This document shows, piece by piece, positions 11,961 through 22,719 of a stretch of 64,000 nucleotides of DNA. Source of the DNA: Daphnia pulex. Lineage: Eukaryota > Arthropoda > Branchiopoda > Diplostraca > Daphniidae. The stretch spans positions 806,001 to 870,000 of the forward strand of contig NC_060019.1 of assembly GCF_021134715.1 (NCBI RefSeq), written 5' to 3'. The notes under the pieces were generated by a model that worked only from the letters and a program-made list of their open reading frames with translations, did not search any database and was not told the DNA's origin. Position 1 is the first letter of the stretch, and each line of letters opens with the position of its first letter. Both the position numbers and the translations under genes were made by a program.

Positions 11961-12239
11961 TTACCGCTGGTTCGATCAGCAGAGTTCATATCTCTCGTCA
12001 GGATAAACAGCAGAAAACCTTTGATTACAGGCTGTTGAATACTTGACTGCTTGAATACTACTGTACTTGTCTTCACCACTATTCCTGCCAACAAAATTGA
12101 TGCAGATCATATTAAAATTTATTTGAAATCATGTTGGAGCAAGAATAATTTTATTTCATTTTCAATGAAGTATAGAATTATAAAAATTGGATTGAACGCA
12201 CGAAGAGACATAACCGCAACTAAAATACTAAATCTAAGC

Positions 12240-12785
12240 CAAAATCTTCAATAGTTCCAGGTTTGTGTTGCGTCGGGAAAGGGTTGGCCAAAAAGGCGAC
12301 GCCGGACTTGAATGTTTGATGCCAAACGTTTCCAAAAACGAAATCCAAATACACCCAATTTGATTTGCTGGTGTTGTCCCAGTCTTTTTTTTTTCGCTTA
12401 GATTTCCTTCCGCTTTTTCAATTTCCCGCTGAAACTGTTTTTCCTCTCTATTTTTGGCTCTACTTTACTCCTTATAGTTTCTTCAATTCTCTCCTTAATC
12501 CTGTCGCACGATTCTTACTTTCCTTGCAAGCTTCAATTACTTGTCGAATCAACTGACCCAATTGTCAAAAGCATCGCAAACTTCTTTTGAAATTGTTGCT
12601 CCGTCGTCACCCAATTGTTTAAATTCTGTCCAGTCGTCTACGCAATAAATCCGTACTATCTTCTTTGTCTTATCTGTTTTCCAACTCCATCCAAGTTCCA
12701 TCCAATCTGCTACGTACTCGGTACCTTCTTCTACTCTAATCAACTGGCGGCCATTCGTTATAGTTTGCTGGTTAATCTGGATGTT
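12240..12785 (-). pseudogene. Conserved post-ankyrin coding remnant of copy 3
   Basis: It starts right after the copy 3 stop codon, in a shifted frame. It reads NNIQINQQTITNGRQLIRVE, continues through DWMELGWSW and DDWTEFKQLGDDGATI, and stops after FDNWVS. After a frame change it continues QLIRQVIEACKESKN, then EKQFQREIEKAEG, then NLGVFGFRFW. The same block follows copy 2. It looks like a former C-terminal extension or a second gene; the frame breaks suggest it is no longer translated as one piece. Confidence 0.45.
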
Positions 12786-12787
12786 GT

Positions 12788-14728
12788 TTAAACATGAAGT
12801 AATTGCAAGACTTGAGTGCGATGTTTTCCTTTATAATTTCTCTGGAAGCAGGTGCGGGTTTCTTCAGTCACTTTGAATCCACTTTCAATAAAAATGTTTA
12901 TAACGTCAATTAAATTTTCGTTTTTGTAAGAGTAGCACAATAAAGTGAGAGCATTACGTCCGTATTCTTGTTTGCAATTGATATCGATCCCATTTTCAAT
13001 CAAGAGTCGAGTAATGTCAATTAAATTTTCGTTTTTATAATTTTCGCACAATATGGTGAGAGCAGTACGTCCGTATTTGGTTTTGCAATTGATGTCGATC
13101 CCATTTTGAATGAAAAGTCGAATAATGTCGATTAAATTTGCGTTTTGATACGATGTGCACAATAAGGTGAGAGCATTAATACTGCAATCGGTTTTGCAAT
13201 TGATGTCGATCCCAATTTCAATCAAAAGTCGAATAATGTCAATTAAATTTTCTTTTCCATAATTTTCGCACACTAAAATGAGAGCATTACGTCCATATTT
13301 GTCTTTGCAGTTGACATCGATCCCCTTTTGAATGAATAGTCGAATAATGTCGATTAAATTTTCGTTTTCATAATGTTCGCACAATAAGGTGAGAGCATTA
13401 TCTCCGTCTTTGTCTTTGCAATTGATATCAATCCCCTTTTCAACAAAGAGATTGATGATTGGCAAAAAACTTTTGTTTTCATGTTGTTTGCGATTTTTGC
13501 ACCAGAACAGGAGAGCATTTTTACCGTTGCTGTCAAGTGAATTGACGTTGGCTCCGTGTTGGATCAAGAGACTAACTATTTCAACCAAATTTTCACTTAT
13601 CTTTCCGTTTTTTACTAAGCGCAATAGCGGTGTCAATCCATTTGGGTCTTTGACGTTGAGGTCCACACCTTCTTGAATCAGTTTTCCGATTTCTTCCACG
13701 CTTGAGTTCCCCTTTGCAATTAAAGTGAACAACTGCTGTGAATTCTGAAAGGAAAAAAACTTGTTAATGCATAATAATAGTTAAGAATAAAAACGTTTTC
13801 GTGAAGTTTTTGGCCTTACCTTCAGGATAATTTCGGTGAGTTGATTAACGACAACGGACGAAGTAATTCGAATGCTTGGTTCTTTTTCTAACATTGCAGT
13901 GATTATATTATTACAAATTTTTCCCGTTTCTACTTCGGTTCCCGTTTCCGGAAGATTGGCTGGCTCATTTGTTCTTAAGTTGGTTTGAATTTGATGACTT
14001 GTAGTGCCAAAAGGATGAACCTCTCCCGAAATAAAGTAGCCAAATAAAAGACCTTCTTCAAATACATCGCTCTCGGCTGTTCCTTTTTTCTTATCTTCGT
14101 TTCCAGTAGAACTGGCCTCGTCCAGTAATTTTAATATTTCCGGTGCGAAATAATCGTATGTTCCCTTCACTCCGCTCATTGTGAAAGAACCTTTTTCGTT
14201 GACAAGTTTACTAAAACCAAAATCGGTCCATTTCATTACCACTCGTCGGGTTGTAGAATTCAAGCTGATGAGCACGTTCTGTGGCTTGATGTCGCGATGG
14301 ACTAATCCCCTTTGATGAATATACTCGAGTCCTTTAGCCAACTGAAGTAGGACTTCTGTTTCTGGTGACATTGGGCCACTGTATTTTTTCGGGTCATTTT
14401 CTTTGAGAACTAGTCTATCTAATGAGGCATCACACAATTCCAGGACAAACATTCTATGATAAAATTTGTTTTCGAAAAATTTTAAGATTGCTAATTAGAA
14501 AACTGTTTAATTTTTAAAATACTTAAAGTCTTGGTCCTCCTGCTCGTGAAATAATTTGATGACGTTGGTATGATGCAACATTTTCAGGGCCATCTCTTCT
14601 TGTTCCGTTGTTGCAGCATCCCCTACAAGAATTCGTTTGACGGCCACTTTAGTTTCACCCCAAACACCTTCATAAACAGTTGCGAAACCTCCCTTTCCTA
14701 AAACCTTTTTACGATCAATGGTCAACAT
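12788..14728 (-). CDS. IRE1/RNase L-like kinase with C-terminal ankyrin repeats, copy 3
   Basis: Three exons, 14728-14523, 14453-13820 and 13744-12788, keep frame over both GT-AG introns and give about 598 aa. Kinase motifs are complete: GKGGFATVYEG, VAVKRI, HRDIKPQNVLI, DFGFSK, DYFAPE, EPSIRITSS. The hinge (FVLELCDASLDRL) is IRE1-like. Exon 3 encodes two canonical ankyrin units and then five 37-aa units of the type GIDINCK..G.NALTLLC..Y.NENLIDIIRL, closing with SGFKVTEET and QLLHV. There is no KEN domain. Compared with copy 2 it has three more 37-aa units. The promoter block is at 14740-14830. Role is unknown; kinase activity is expected from the residues present. Confidence 0.87.
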
Positions 14729-14729
14729 G

Positions 14730-15600
14730 GTAACAAATAATTTGACTGGCCAAAAACACTTAAATGTGTCTACTTTCGCTCAATTCAAGGGTGTGGTATT
14801 TGAAGCGAGAAATATATAACAGTACTATACAGCACTTGTAAATTCTATTTACTGATAAAAGTAAATACTTTCATCTTGTTTTTCGTTGATAACTTGATAA
14901 GCACATAGTCGAGGGATCCATAAATATTAGGCTGTTTTATAGCCACCTTTATTATCTTTGACTATTTTGAAATCCATTTACTGGGTTCTTTCAGTCAGTA
15001 ATTCCGTCATTGATAAGACATAACTTAAATTTTGTTTTGTCTCAGCAAGTCATCAGCAGCTGATTCTCTATGAATTTGTTTGACGGCTACTTGAATTCCA
15101 CCCTAAACGCCTTCATAAACAATACCGTATGCTAACCTAAAATCTGCACGATCAATGGTCAACATTCTAATAACAAATGAATTAACTGTCTTTTTTCTAA
15201 AAAGAAAGTTAATTTGCTTACATTTAACTGACAGAGCGAGAAATGTAACCACCACCACCCCCCCCCCCAAAAAAAAAAAGTGAAATGCACTATTTTTAAA
15301 TAATAACTTTAATAAACATAATCATCATGACATAGACTGGAAATTATAAAAAAATGTTTTGCTTTGTATAGTGATCGTTTTTATCTTTGCAGCCGTTATA
15401 CTGGACACTAACGTGCATAATTTTGTAATTTTTTTGTTATATAGCAACTCATCAACAGTTTCTGTAATATTTGTCCATATAGCGACTATAGTCTATAGTT
15501 ACTTTTCTCCCTCGGTCGATGTGAAAAGTACAACATGTTTGTGTTGGACAAATTTTTGTAAATATTTAAAGTCATGTGTAATTCTTATCATTTTTTGACA
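14730..15600. repeat. Array-unit repeat upstream of copy 3
   Basis: Diverged copy of the spacer at 860-1600. The promoter-like block with TATATA at 14813-14818 is kept. Near 15065-15170 there is an extra fragment of kinase exon 1 (minus strand, remnants of the VAVKQ and start regions), so this spacer has been rearranged. It contains a C/A homopolymer run at 15258-15280. Confidence 0.5.
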
Positions 15601-17166
15601 AATTTTTAGATGCCCTCACTTTTCATAGCATTTTGGAATACCATCAATACCAACAATCCTGATCGGAGAAGACTGAAACAGCACATCAACAGTTGTTACA
15701 GTCACGTAGCTTGTTTCTTTGGTCACGTATAGCCACCGGCCCACCATGCAGTTCAGCCACGAGACTGAGCATCCCATCAAGTTAATGAATACTTAACATG
15801 TTAAAATTCGAATGTTTAATTCATGTTTCTTTTTCTTTAAAATAGAAGTAAAATAGAAGAAAGGACATTGAGCTGGCCACCTAAGACATGCAACTTTGTA
15901 CATCAACGAGACACATTCAACGGAACACACCGACGTCAACGCAGATCTTTAAATGTGAGTGCCTGAATTCTCTGTTTGTTTCTGTGAAATGCATTCTTTT
16001 CGTTATTTTCGTACTGCACATGATAACAAGTAGCTAATATTTAATTTTGATTGGGCGGTTAGTAGTTTGACATATCAAAAGGAGAACTTTTATTTTTACT
16101 GTATTCTTTTAAGGGAAGAATTTTTCGTTTAATTTCTGGTCAATTTCAATTCTGTGTCCGGATGCACTTAGTTGCATTTTTATTTTAAAATCTCTTTAGT
16201 CTTTACCCTGATAATATTCAATTCTTTCAACGACGTCCGATGACGACATTCTGTCCTCCGGGTGGTGGGCCAATATTGTCAATTGAAGTTTATACTAGTT
16301 ATACGCTTTTTATTTGTTCAATTGGACATGACAGCAACAGTTAGGCGAAGAGGTCACACAAAATTTATCAAAGAACCGCTTTCTGTACGTAAGAATGCGA
16401 ATAATCCCATTATAGTCTCCAATTTCTAGTTTGCGAGAAGATGATGTGGAAATCATCAGCTGTCCAAAGACAGTGATTCATGATGTGGGGGCCGTAGTCA
16501 GGCTTTTCCAAATGGTGTCGTCCGTGATGCAAAGTGTATTGAGACGACCGTCGATTGCACCTGTCATTTCACGAATAATAGTTACCTAAAGTTGCCATCT
16601 TATTTCCTAATTATGCGTGAACACAGACGGTCGAGAGCTCTCGAGACTTGACTCACCAACTGACGGCGACTTATTGGTGAAACTTTGTTTTCCATTGGAA
16701 ACTAGCCATGCCCTCTCGTCTAAACAGGGCTCGGCGCCGCTCCCGAATGAACCAAGCGGAAAGTATCGTTGATTTTCCCATCAGCCCTTCCTATAAAGAG
16801 TTGACTGAGAGGTGAGGGCGATCGGCTCCGTGTTCTGCAGGCCTATGCCGTATCTCTGTCGAATTATTTTAGAAATGAAGACGGCCAACAGCAAATGGGC
16901 TGCTTGTTTTTATTTGATTTTTTAAAACAGCAATAAGTTATGAATTTCTTACATTGTAGGAAATTGTGTGCTTTTGAAAATTGTTATACTTGACTCGTTA
17001 GCTGTGAGTTCATTTTATATTCTGAGCTTTCCTTTACACGCCTTTACATCGGCGAGACTTTCGGCCTGCGTTTGTAACCCTTCCCTTCCCTGCAGAGTTG
17101 ACCGTGCCGTTCCGCTGAACGCTCCCCTAGAAAAACAAAAGAAATCTGTTTTATTCCAACCAAAGG
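15601..17166. other. Spacer with a diverged repeat, no gene
   Basis: Positions 15620-16050 match 23790-24180 at low identity (shared gacatgcaacttt and aaatgtgagtgcctg). Positions 16200-17166 show no coding sequence that I can support. Confidence 0.4.
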
Positions 17167-17885
17167 GCGACGACCAACGTTAAACGACATGAGTATGAAA
17201 TTCAAACTCGTTTTTTCAGTTTCTCTATTCTTTCAGAAATTTATACTTTAATTCGATTTCGGCTAGTCTTAATTTTTCGTATGGCCAAAGATGTACGCTC
17301 GATGTACACGTCTGTAAATAATAATAATGAAAGCATTGTAATCGTTGTTTACTATTTGCACAATAATTGTACGGAAACTGTTTGGTTTTTTAATTATGGA
17401 TGTCTTACTATACTGTCGACGTTGTCGATTTTGAAATCCGTCACGTGAGATGTGCAAATCAACAATTGGCTCAAGACAAATAGAAGATGATGGTGGCTAA
17501 ATAAAACTTGGTGAGATGATCAGCGGGCTGTCAGAGCGCGTGTGAAAAGTTTTGGTTTTGGAGCAATTTGAAACTTTGAATTTAAGGGGGGGATCGATTT
17601 TTTATGTTTCAATCGATAAGTATTGTTAATTGTAGTGTCGTCTGCTGTCGTCTTAATTTACGAATTTTGAAAAAGAGAGAAGACGAAGGTTACACCATAC
17701 ACAAAGAAATAGGAACAATCACTTTTATTTGAAAATGCACATGTGGCTGCATGACATTTGCACAACAAATAAAATTTCAAAATGTGGTCGTCTTGTTAAC
17801 TCATCACATGTCACGTGTCTATTTTTAGAATCGCTTAATGGCCAAGCTCCATGCTGTTTAGCAGGCAAATAAAACCATAGTCATC
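17167..17885. repeat. Segmental duplication, copy B
   Basis: Partner of 8160-8880, same orientation, with indels. This copy lies just beyond the 3' end of kinase copy 4. Confidence 0.7.
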
Positions 17886-18047
17886 TACAAGTAACCATAA
17901 CCATCTAATTGTCTATTACGCAATAAATCCGTACAATCTTCTTTGTCTTCTGTTTTCAAGTAAGTTCCATCCAATCCGCTACGTAATCGTTATCTTTTTC
18001 TACTCTGCGGTCATTCCTTATAGTTTGCTGGTTAATCTGGATGTTGT

Positions 18048-19310
18048 TTAAACATGAAGTAATTGCAAGACTTCGGTGCGATTTGTTTCTTTATAATTTT
18101 TCTGGAAGTAGTCGTGCGTTTTTTCAGTCACTTTGAATCCACTTTTGATTAATAATGCTATAACGTCAATTACATTTTTGTTTTCATAATTTTCGCACAA
18201 TAAAGTGAGAGCATTATTTCCGTTGTTGGTTGTGCAATTGACATCGATCCTTTTTTCAATGAAAAGTCGAGTGATGTCAATTAAATTTTCTTGTTGATAA
18301 TTCCTGCACAAGTAAATGAGAGCATTATATCCGGGTTTGTTTTTGCAATTGATATCGATCCCATTTTCGATTAAAAATGTTATAACGTCAATTAAATTTT
18401 CGTTTTTGTAAAATTGGCACAATGTAGTGAGAGCATTATCTCCGTTGTTGGTTTTGAAATTGATATCGATCCCATTTTCAATGAAAAGTTGAATTATTTC
18501 GATCGCATTATCGTTTTGATAATAGTGGCACAAGTGAGTGATAGCATTTTCTCCGAATTTGTTTTTGCAATTGATGTCGATCCCATTTTCGATTAAAAAT
18601 GTTATAACGTCAATTAAATTTTCGTTTTTGTAAAATTGGCACAATGTAGTGACAGCATTATCTCCGTATCTGTTTTTGCAATTGATATCGATCCCATTTT
18701 CGATGAAAAGTCGAATAATGTCAATTAAATTTTCGTTTTTATAATATTTGCACAATAAGGTGAGAGCATTTTCTCCGTTATTGGTTTTGAAATTGATATC
18801 GATGCCATTTGCAATGAAAAGTCGAGCGATGTCAATCAAATTTTCTTTTTTATAAAATGCGCATAATAAGTCGAGAGCATTATATCCGTATATGTCTTTG
18901 CAATTGACATCGATCCCATTTTTAACGAAGAGATTGAGGATTGCCAAAAAGCTTTTGTTTTGATATTGTCTACGATTTTTGCACCACAACAGGAGAGCAT
19001 TTTCGCCGTTGCTGTCAAGTGAATTGACGTTGGCTCCGTGTTGGATCAAAAGACTAAATATTTTTACCAAATTATCACTTATCTTTTCGCTTTTTGCTAA
19101 GTGTAAAAGCGGTGTCAATCCTTTTTCATCTTTGGCATTGATATCACCTTGTATCAGTTTTCTGATTTCTTCCATGATTGGGTTCCCTTTCGCTAGTAAC
19201 GTAAAAATTTACTGTGAATTCTAAAAGGAACAAAAAAAATGGTTAGACAATAGATAGGTGGTAGGGTTAGAAAGTGGCAAAACCTCTCACCCCTAAAACC
19301 TTATTACGAT
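18048..19310 (-). pseudogene. Kinase-deleted, ankyrin-only array copy 4
   Basis: The ankyrin exon is open from ATG at 19175 to 18048 (375 aa) and encodes about nine repeats, seven of the 37-aa type. Upstream, the sequence matching the start of the ankyrin exon in copies 2 and 3 carries a TAA at the fourth codon. A short relic of kinase exon 1 (LDRNKVLGVRGFAT) survives at 19315-19270, and all the kinase between is gone. The first canonical ankyrin also lost about five residues (IQGDINAKDEKG). It could still be translated from 19175 as an ankyrin-only protein, because the long frame has no stops. I list it as a pseudogene because its promoter is separated from the frame by the broken kinase start. 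Confidence 0.7.
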
Positions 19311-20640
19311 CTAACAATAATGATAATCTAACTTATAACGAGCTAACAAATTAACTTACAAAAACACTTAAATGTGTCTACTTTCGCTCAATTCAAGGGT
19401 GTGGTATTTGAAGCGAGAAATATATAACAGTACTATACAGCACTTGTAAATTCTATTTACTGATAAAAGTAAATACTTTCATCTCGTTTTTCGATGATAA
19501 CTTGATAAGCACATAGTCGTGGGATCCATAAATATTAGGCTGTTTTGTAGCCACCTTTATTATCTTTGACTATTTTGAAATCCATTTACTGGGTACCTTC
19601 ATTTAGCCATTCCGTCATTCTTGATAAGACACAATTTAAATTTGGTTTGGTCTCAGCAAGTTATCAGCAGCTGACGCCATTTTTTGCGGTCTTTGAAGGA
19701 ATTCGTTTGAAATGAATTCCACCTCAACATTCTAACAAACGAATAGCTTTTCCCTAAAAAGAAACTAGTTAGTTTGCTTCACATTTTAACTGAAGATGGT
19801 TGGCTTTAGAGCGAGAAATGTAACCCCCCAAAAAAGTACAATGCACATTTTTAAAAATTAACTTTAATAAGCATGATTAAAAATAAAAAATGTTTTCCTT
19901 TGTGGGGACAGTTTTTATCTTTATCCATTTGAAAATGATTAACCCGGTATCTTTGCAGCCGTTACTTGACACTTACGTATAACGCGCATCATTTTTGTAA
20001 TTTTTTTTTTTAAATTAGCAACTCACTATCAGTATCTGTAAATTTTTTCTATGGCGACTTTAGCCCTATAGTTTATTTGCTCCCTCTTCAATGTTAAAGT
20101 AAGATACAACATTTTTGTGTTTAAGAGCCCAATGATTCTAACCATGTTGGCCAAATTCTTTTTAATTTCAGCGTTAGATCTCTTGTTGTACCATTTGATT
20201 CCGACATTGGAACAATTAGCTAGGATTCCGTTTTCAACTGTTTTATCTGTTATCGCTGCTGAAACAGTTGACATAAAAATATAGCGGCAATGAATTAGAC
20301 AACAAGTGTGGTGATTTTATTCTCCAAAAATGACCTGAGGTCCTGAACTCCCTCGACAGTCACCTTCGGTTTTTTTAGCATTGAGCATTGAGTTGACGTC
20401 CTGTCTTCTGCAGTCAAGTTATTCGGCGCATAATTGGTCACGCGTGCGGTGTATAGAAAAAGTCACTTTCAGATTGGACCCCTTCAAGGAATCGAATGGA
20501 GGTGACTCAATATGGCGGGGTATTCTAACAGTTTCTTTACTCTTCGAATCCAGAATAAGGGACCTTAGCGTGCTGCAAATCTTCTCTACTCATCAAATCG
20601 ACTGGTCCGACCTCCTCTCAAAGCCGATGTAGGCGATGTA
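19311..20640. repeat. Array-unit repeat upstream of copy 4
   Basis: Fourth copy of the spacer block. It holds the TATATA promoter block near 19380-19430 and the only unbroken version of the small minus-strand frame 20274-20029 (81 codons, starts MSTVSAAITDKTVENG). It also has the tail VTVEGVQDLRSFLENK near 20320. The small frame could be a gene, but there is no family match and the other copies are broken. Confidence 0.5.
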
Positions 20641-22000
20641 GGCCTACTACCGCCTACTAATGCTCTTGCTCTCTTGCTATTTATACGCGTTCTGAAGCTC
20701 TTGGAGGTATCAGGAAATATTTCAGGGAACATGAGACGCAAATAGTGAAAGATAAAGGAGAATGAGAGAAGTACCGAGAATAGTTATCCGATGATCCGCA
20801 CGCTCCATTTAGACGCAAAAGAACGCGGTGGCGTTGTGCCCGCACTTTTCTCTCTCTTGGAAAGTTGATGCCACCAGTCGGAGAGTAGAGGTGGAAAGTC
20901 TTTCCGTGTCTGTTAATCAACTAATGGGTCCATCCGTTGACAGAACACGGCCGCCAGGATTTTCATTCTTTTATTAACTACAAAATGTAAAAATTTCATT
21001 GGGAATTGCGGGAATTGTTTTGGCTTTTGAAAATCGGCAGCCTATGTCGGAAATATAGTGGCCAAATGATTTACTTTTACGATGTATTATTTTAGTTTTT
21101 CTTCCGTTTGTCTTGTTGCAGCCTCTTAACAAAAATAAGTAATGAAACGCCTGCACTACCGTATTGCGTTTTGCTAATCACCGGCATCTCTCCTCTTAGC
21201 CTCGATTATTTACTTTGGCAATAATTATCATAGACAAACCGGACACACTATGCGAATTATTCAGACTTAAATTTGATTGATCGTGCCGTTATCTGAAATT
21301 TAGTTATTTAACGTTGATTTCAGAAACCAACACGAATTTTCGTGCAGATGTCGTCCACAGCATGTCCCACAATGATTGTGAGATCCCCTTTGTTCAAAAA
21401 TAATTTTCTCGCCCCTACAATTTTTAAACCTCCAGTGAGAACATTTCGTTCCAATTTTCCCGGTATTTTCCTTAAGATTTGTACGGTAGCCTACGAGTTG
21501 GTATGAGTAACAGTATTCAACATTACCCGATCGCTTTTAATTTTAAAGATTTACTGTTCAATGAGATCAACATTTCCCGAAATGAGAACCTCTTTACCTT
21601 TTAATTCTGTATCAGACCAATTTTGGGATCTTGGTTTCTTTAACCCTTTCTTCTTTTCGAAAGCTCAGATACGACTTCCGTTTAGAATTCTTTCAAAAAA
21701 CATTGGAACTTTGGCCCAGTTTGAATTCGTTTGTTAAACTCTTATCTGTTATCGTTGTTGAAACAGAATAGACATATAAATTACATAACGGCAATGAATA
21801 AGACAACAAGCAAATTGATTTTATTTTATGAATTTTATTGATCTGTACAGTCATGCAATATGACGCATCGAAAAAAAAAGAAAAAAAAAATGAAAAAAAG
21901 AGAAAAAGAAAAAAAAAATAAAAAAAAAATGCAAATTTTCCAAAACTGAAATTCAGCTAATCCTCTTCAAATCCAACCCCAAATTACTCCCCCTCCAAAG
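20641..22000. other. Intergenic, no gene supported
   Basis: No recognisable protein. An A-rich run lies at 21869-21932, just downstream of the gene at 22007-22663. AATAAA-type signals for that gene are read on the minus strand near 21820-21840. Positions 21730-21830 are a diverged match to the small-frame region at 20240-20330. Confidence 0.4.
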
Positions 22001-22006
22001 CAAGAC

Positions 22007-22663
22007 TCAACCCCGACGAAGAGATGTTATTCCTCGCCGTGAGTTCAAAAGTGACCTGAGGTCCTGCTGAACTCCCTCGACTTTTTCTTTTCGCTTTAAA
22101 TCCAGAAGGGACCTGAGATCTCCACCCTCCCCAGCAGTCACGTTCGGTTTGGACCCAATTCCCGTCAATTCCACGATCCGGCCGCGGTCGGACAAGTTCA
22201 CGACCAATAAGTTCTTCAAACGGTTTCCGCGATCGGGTTGACGGGTCTTGTGTCCTTTTCCGTTGCTGCCAGTTGGTAAGGTCTTGAATCGGTTGGTGTT
22301 CCGGACGGACAGGTGCTGATTCGGTTCGGGATTAGTAGCGATGCGACGTTGGCGATTGTTCGATTTGTCTCGTGGCAAGTTACGCCCAATCTCCTCGACG
22401 TCTTCATCAACTTCCATTCCGTTACCTTTCAAGAGGGGACTGACACCTTCGTCCATTTTCGGGAGTTTGTTGGATCTTTTGAGACGAATCTTCTCTCCAA
22501 CATTACGCAGCCCAACAACATTTAACTCGGCGGATGTTTTGACCAAACGAATTCGTTGTGGTCTGCGGTGTCGAATATCTTCATCGTCGTACTCACAGGT
22601 GCGCTTTCGCTTCTCAGACAAAGAAAGACGTTGAAAGAGAAAACAGAGATTTGCCATTTTCAA
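22007..22663 (-). CDS. Unknown basic MEVD-motif protein A
   Basis: Single-exon frame of 218 aa, rich in Arg, Lys and Asn, with basic clusters that could direct it to the nucleus (SEKRKR, RHRRPQRIR). It carries one acidic MEVDEDVEE segment and two similar C-terminal units (DLRSLLDLKRKE and DLRSLLNSRRG). A TATAAAA box lies at 22711-22717 on the minus strand, about 50 bp before the ATG, which supports a real gene. The C-terminal GVQQDLRSLL unit resembles the short tail repeated in the kinase-array spacers. No known family is recognised. Confidence 0.6.
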   Translation of the reverse strand: MKMANLCFLFQRLSLSEKRKRTCEYDDEDIRHRRPQRIRLVKTSAELNVVGLRNVGEKIRLKRSNKLPKMDEGVSPLLKGNGMEVDEDVEEIGRNLPRDKSNNRQRRIATNPEPNQHLSVRNTNRFKTLPTGSNGKGHKTRQPDRGNRLKNLLVVNLSDRGRIVELTGIGSKPNVTAGEGGDLRSLLDLKRKEKVEGVQQDLRSLLNSRRGITSLRRG

Positions 22664-22710
22664 ATTTTAGTTTTGCAAACTGAAATTACTTTGTTTGAAA
22701 CGGGCTTTCC

Positions 22711-22717
22711 TTTTATA
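22711..22717 (-). promoter_or_regulatory. TATA box of MEVD protein A
   Basis: TATAAAA on the minus strand, followed by a start codon at 22663. Spacing is compatible with a short 5' UTR. Confidence 0.5.
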
Positions 22718-22719
22718 TG

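Noticed and set aside
15258-15280. C/A homopolymer run as retrotransposon tail
   Set aside because: No element or target duplication upstream; simple low-complexity tract.
18414-19224. Plus-strand frames across the ankyrin repeats
   Set aside because: Antisense of repeated coding DNA; no independent motif.
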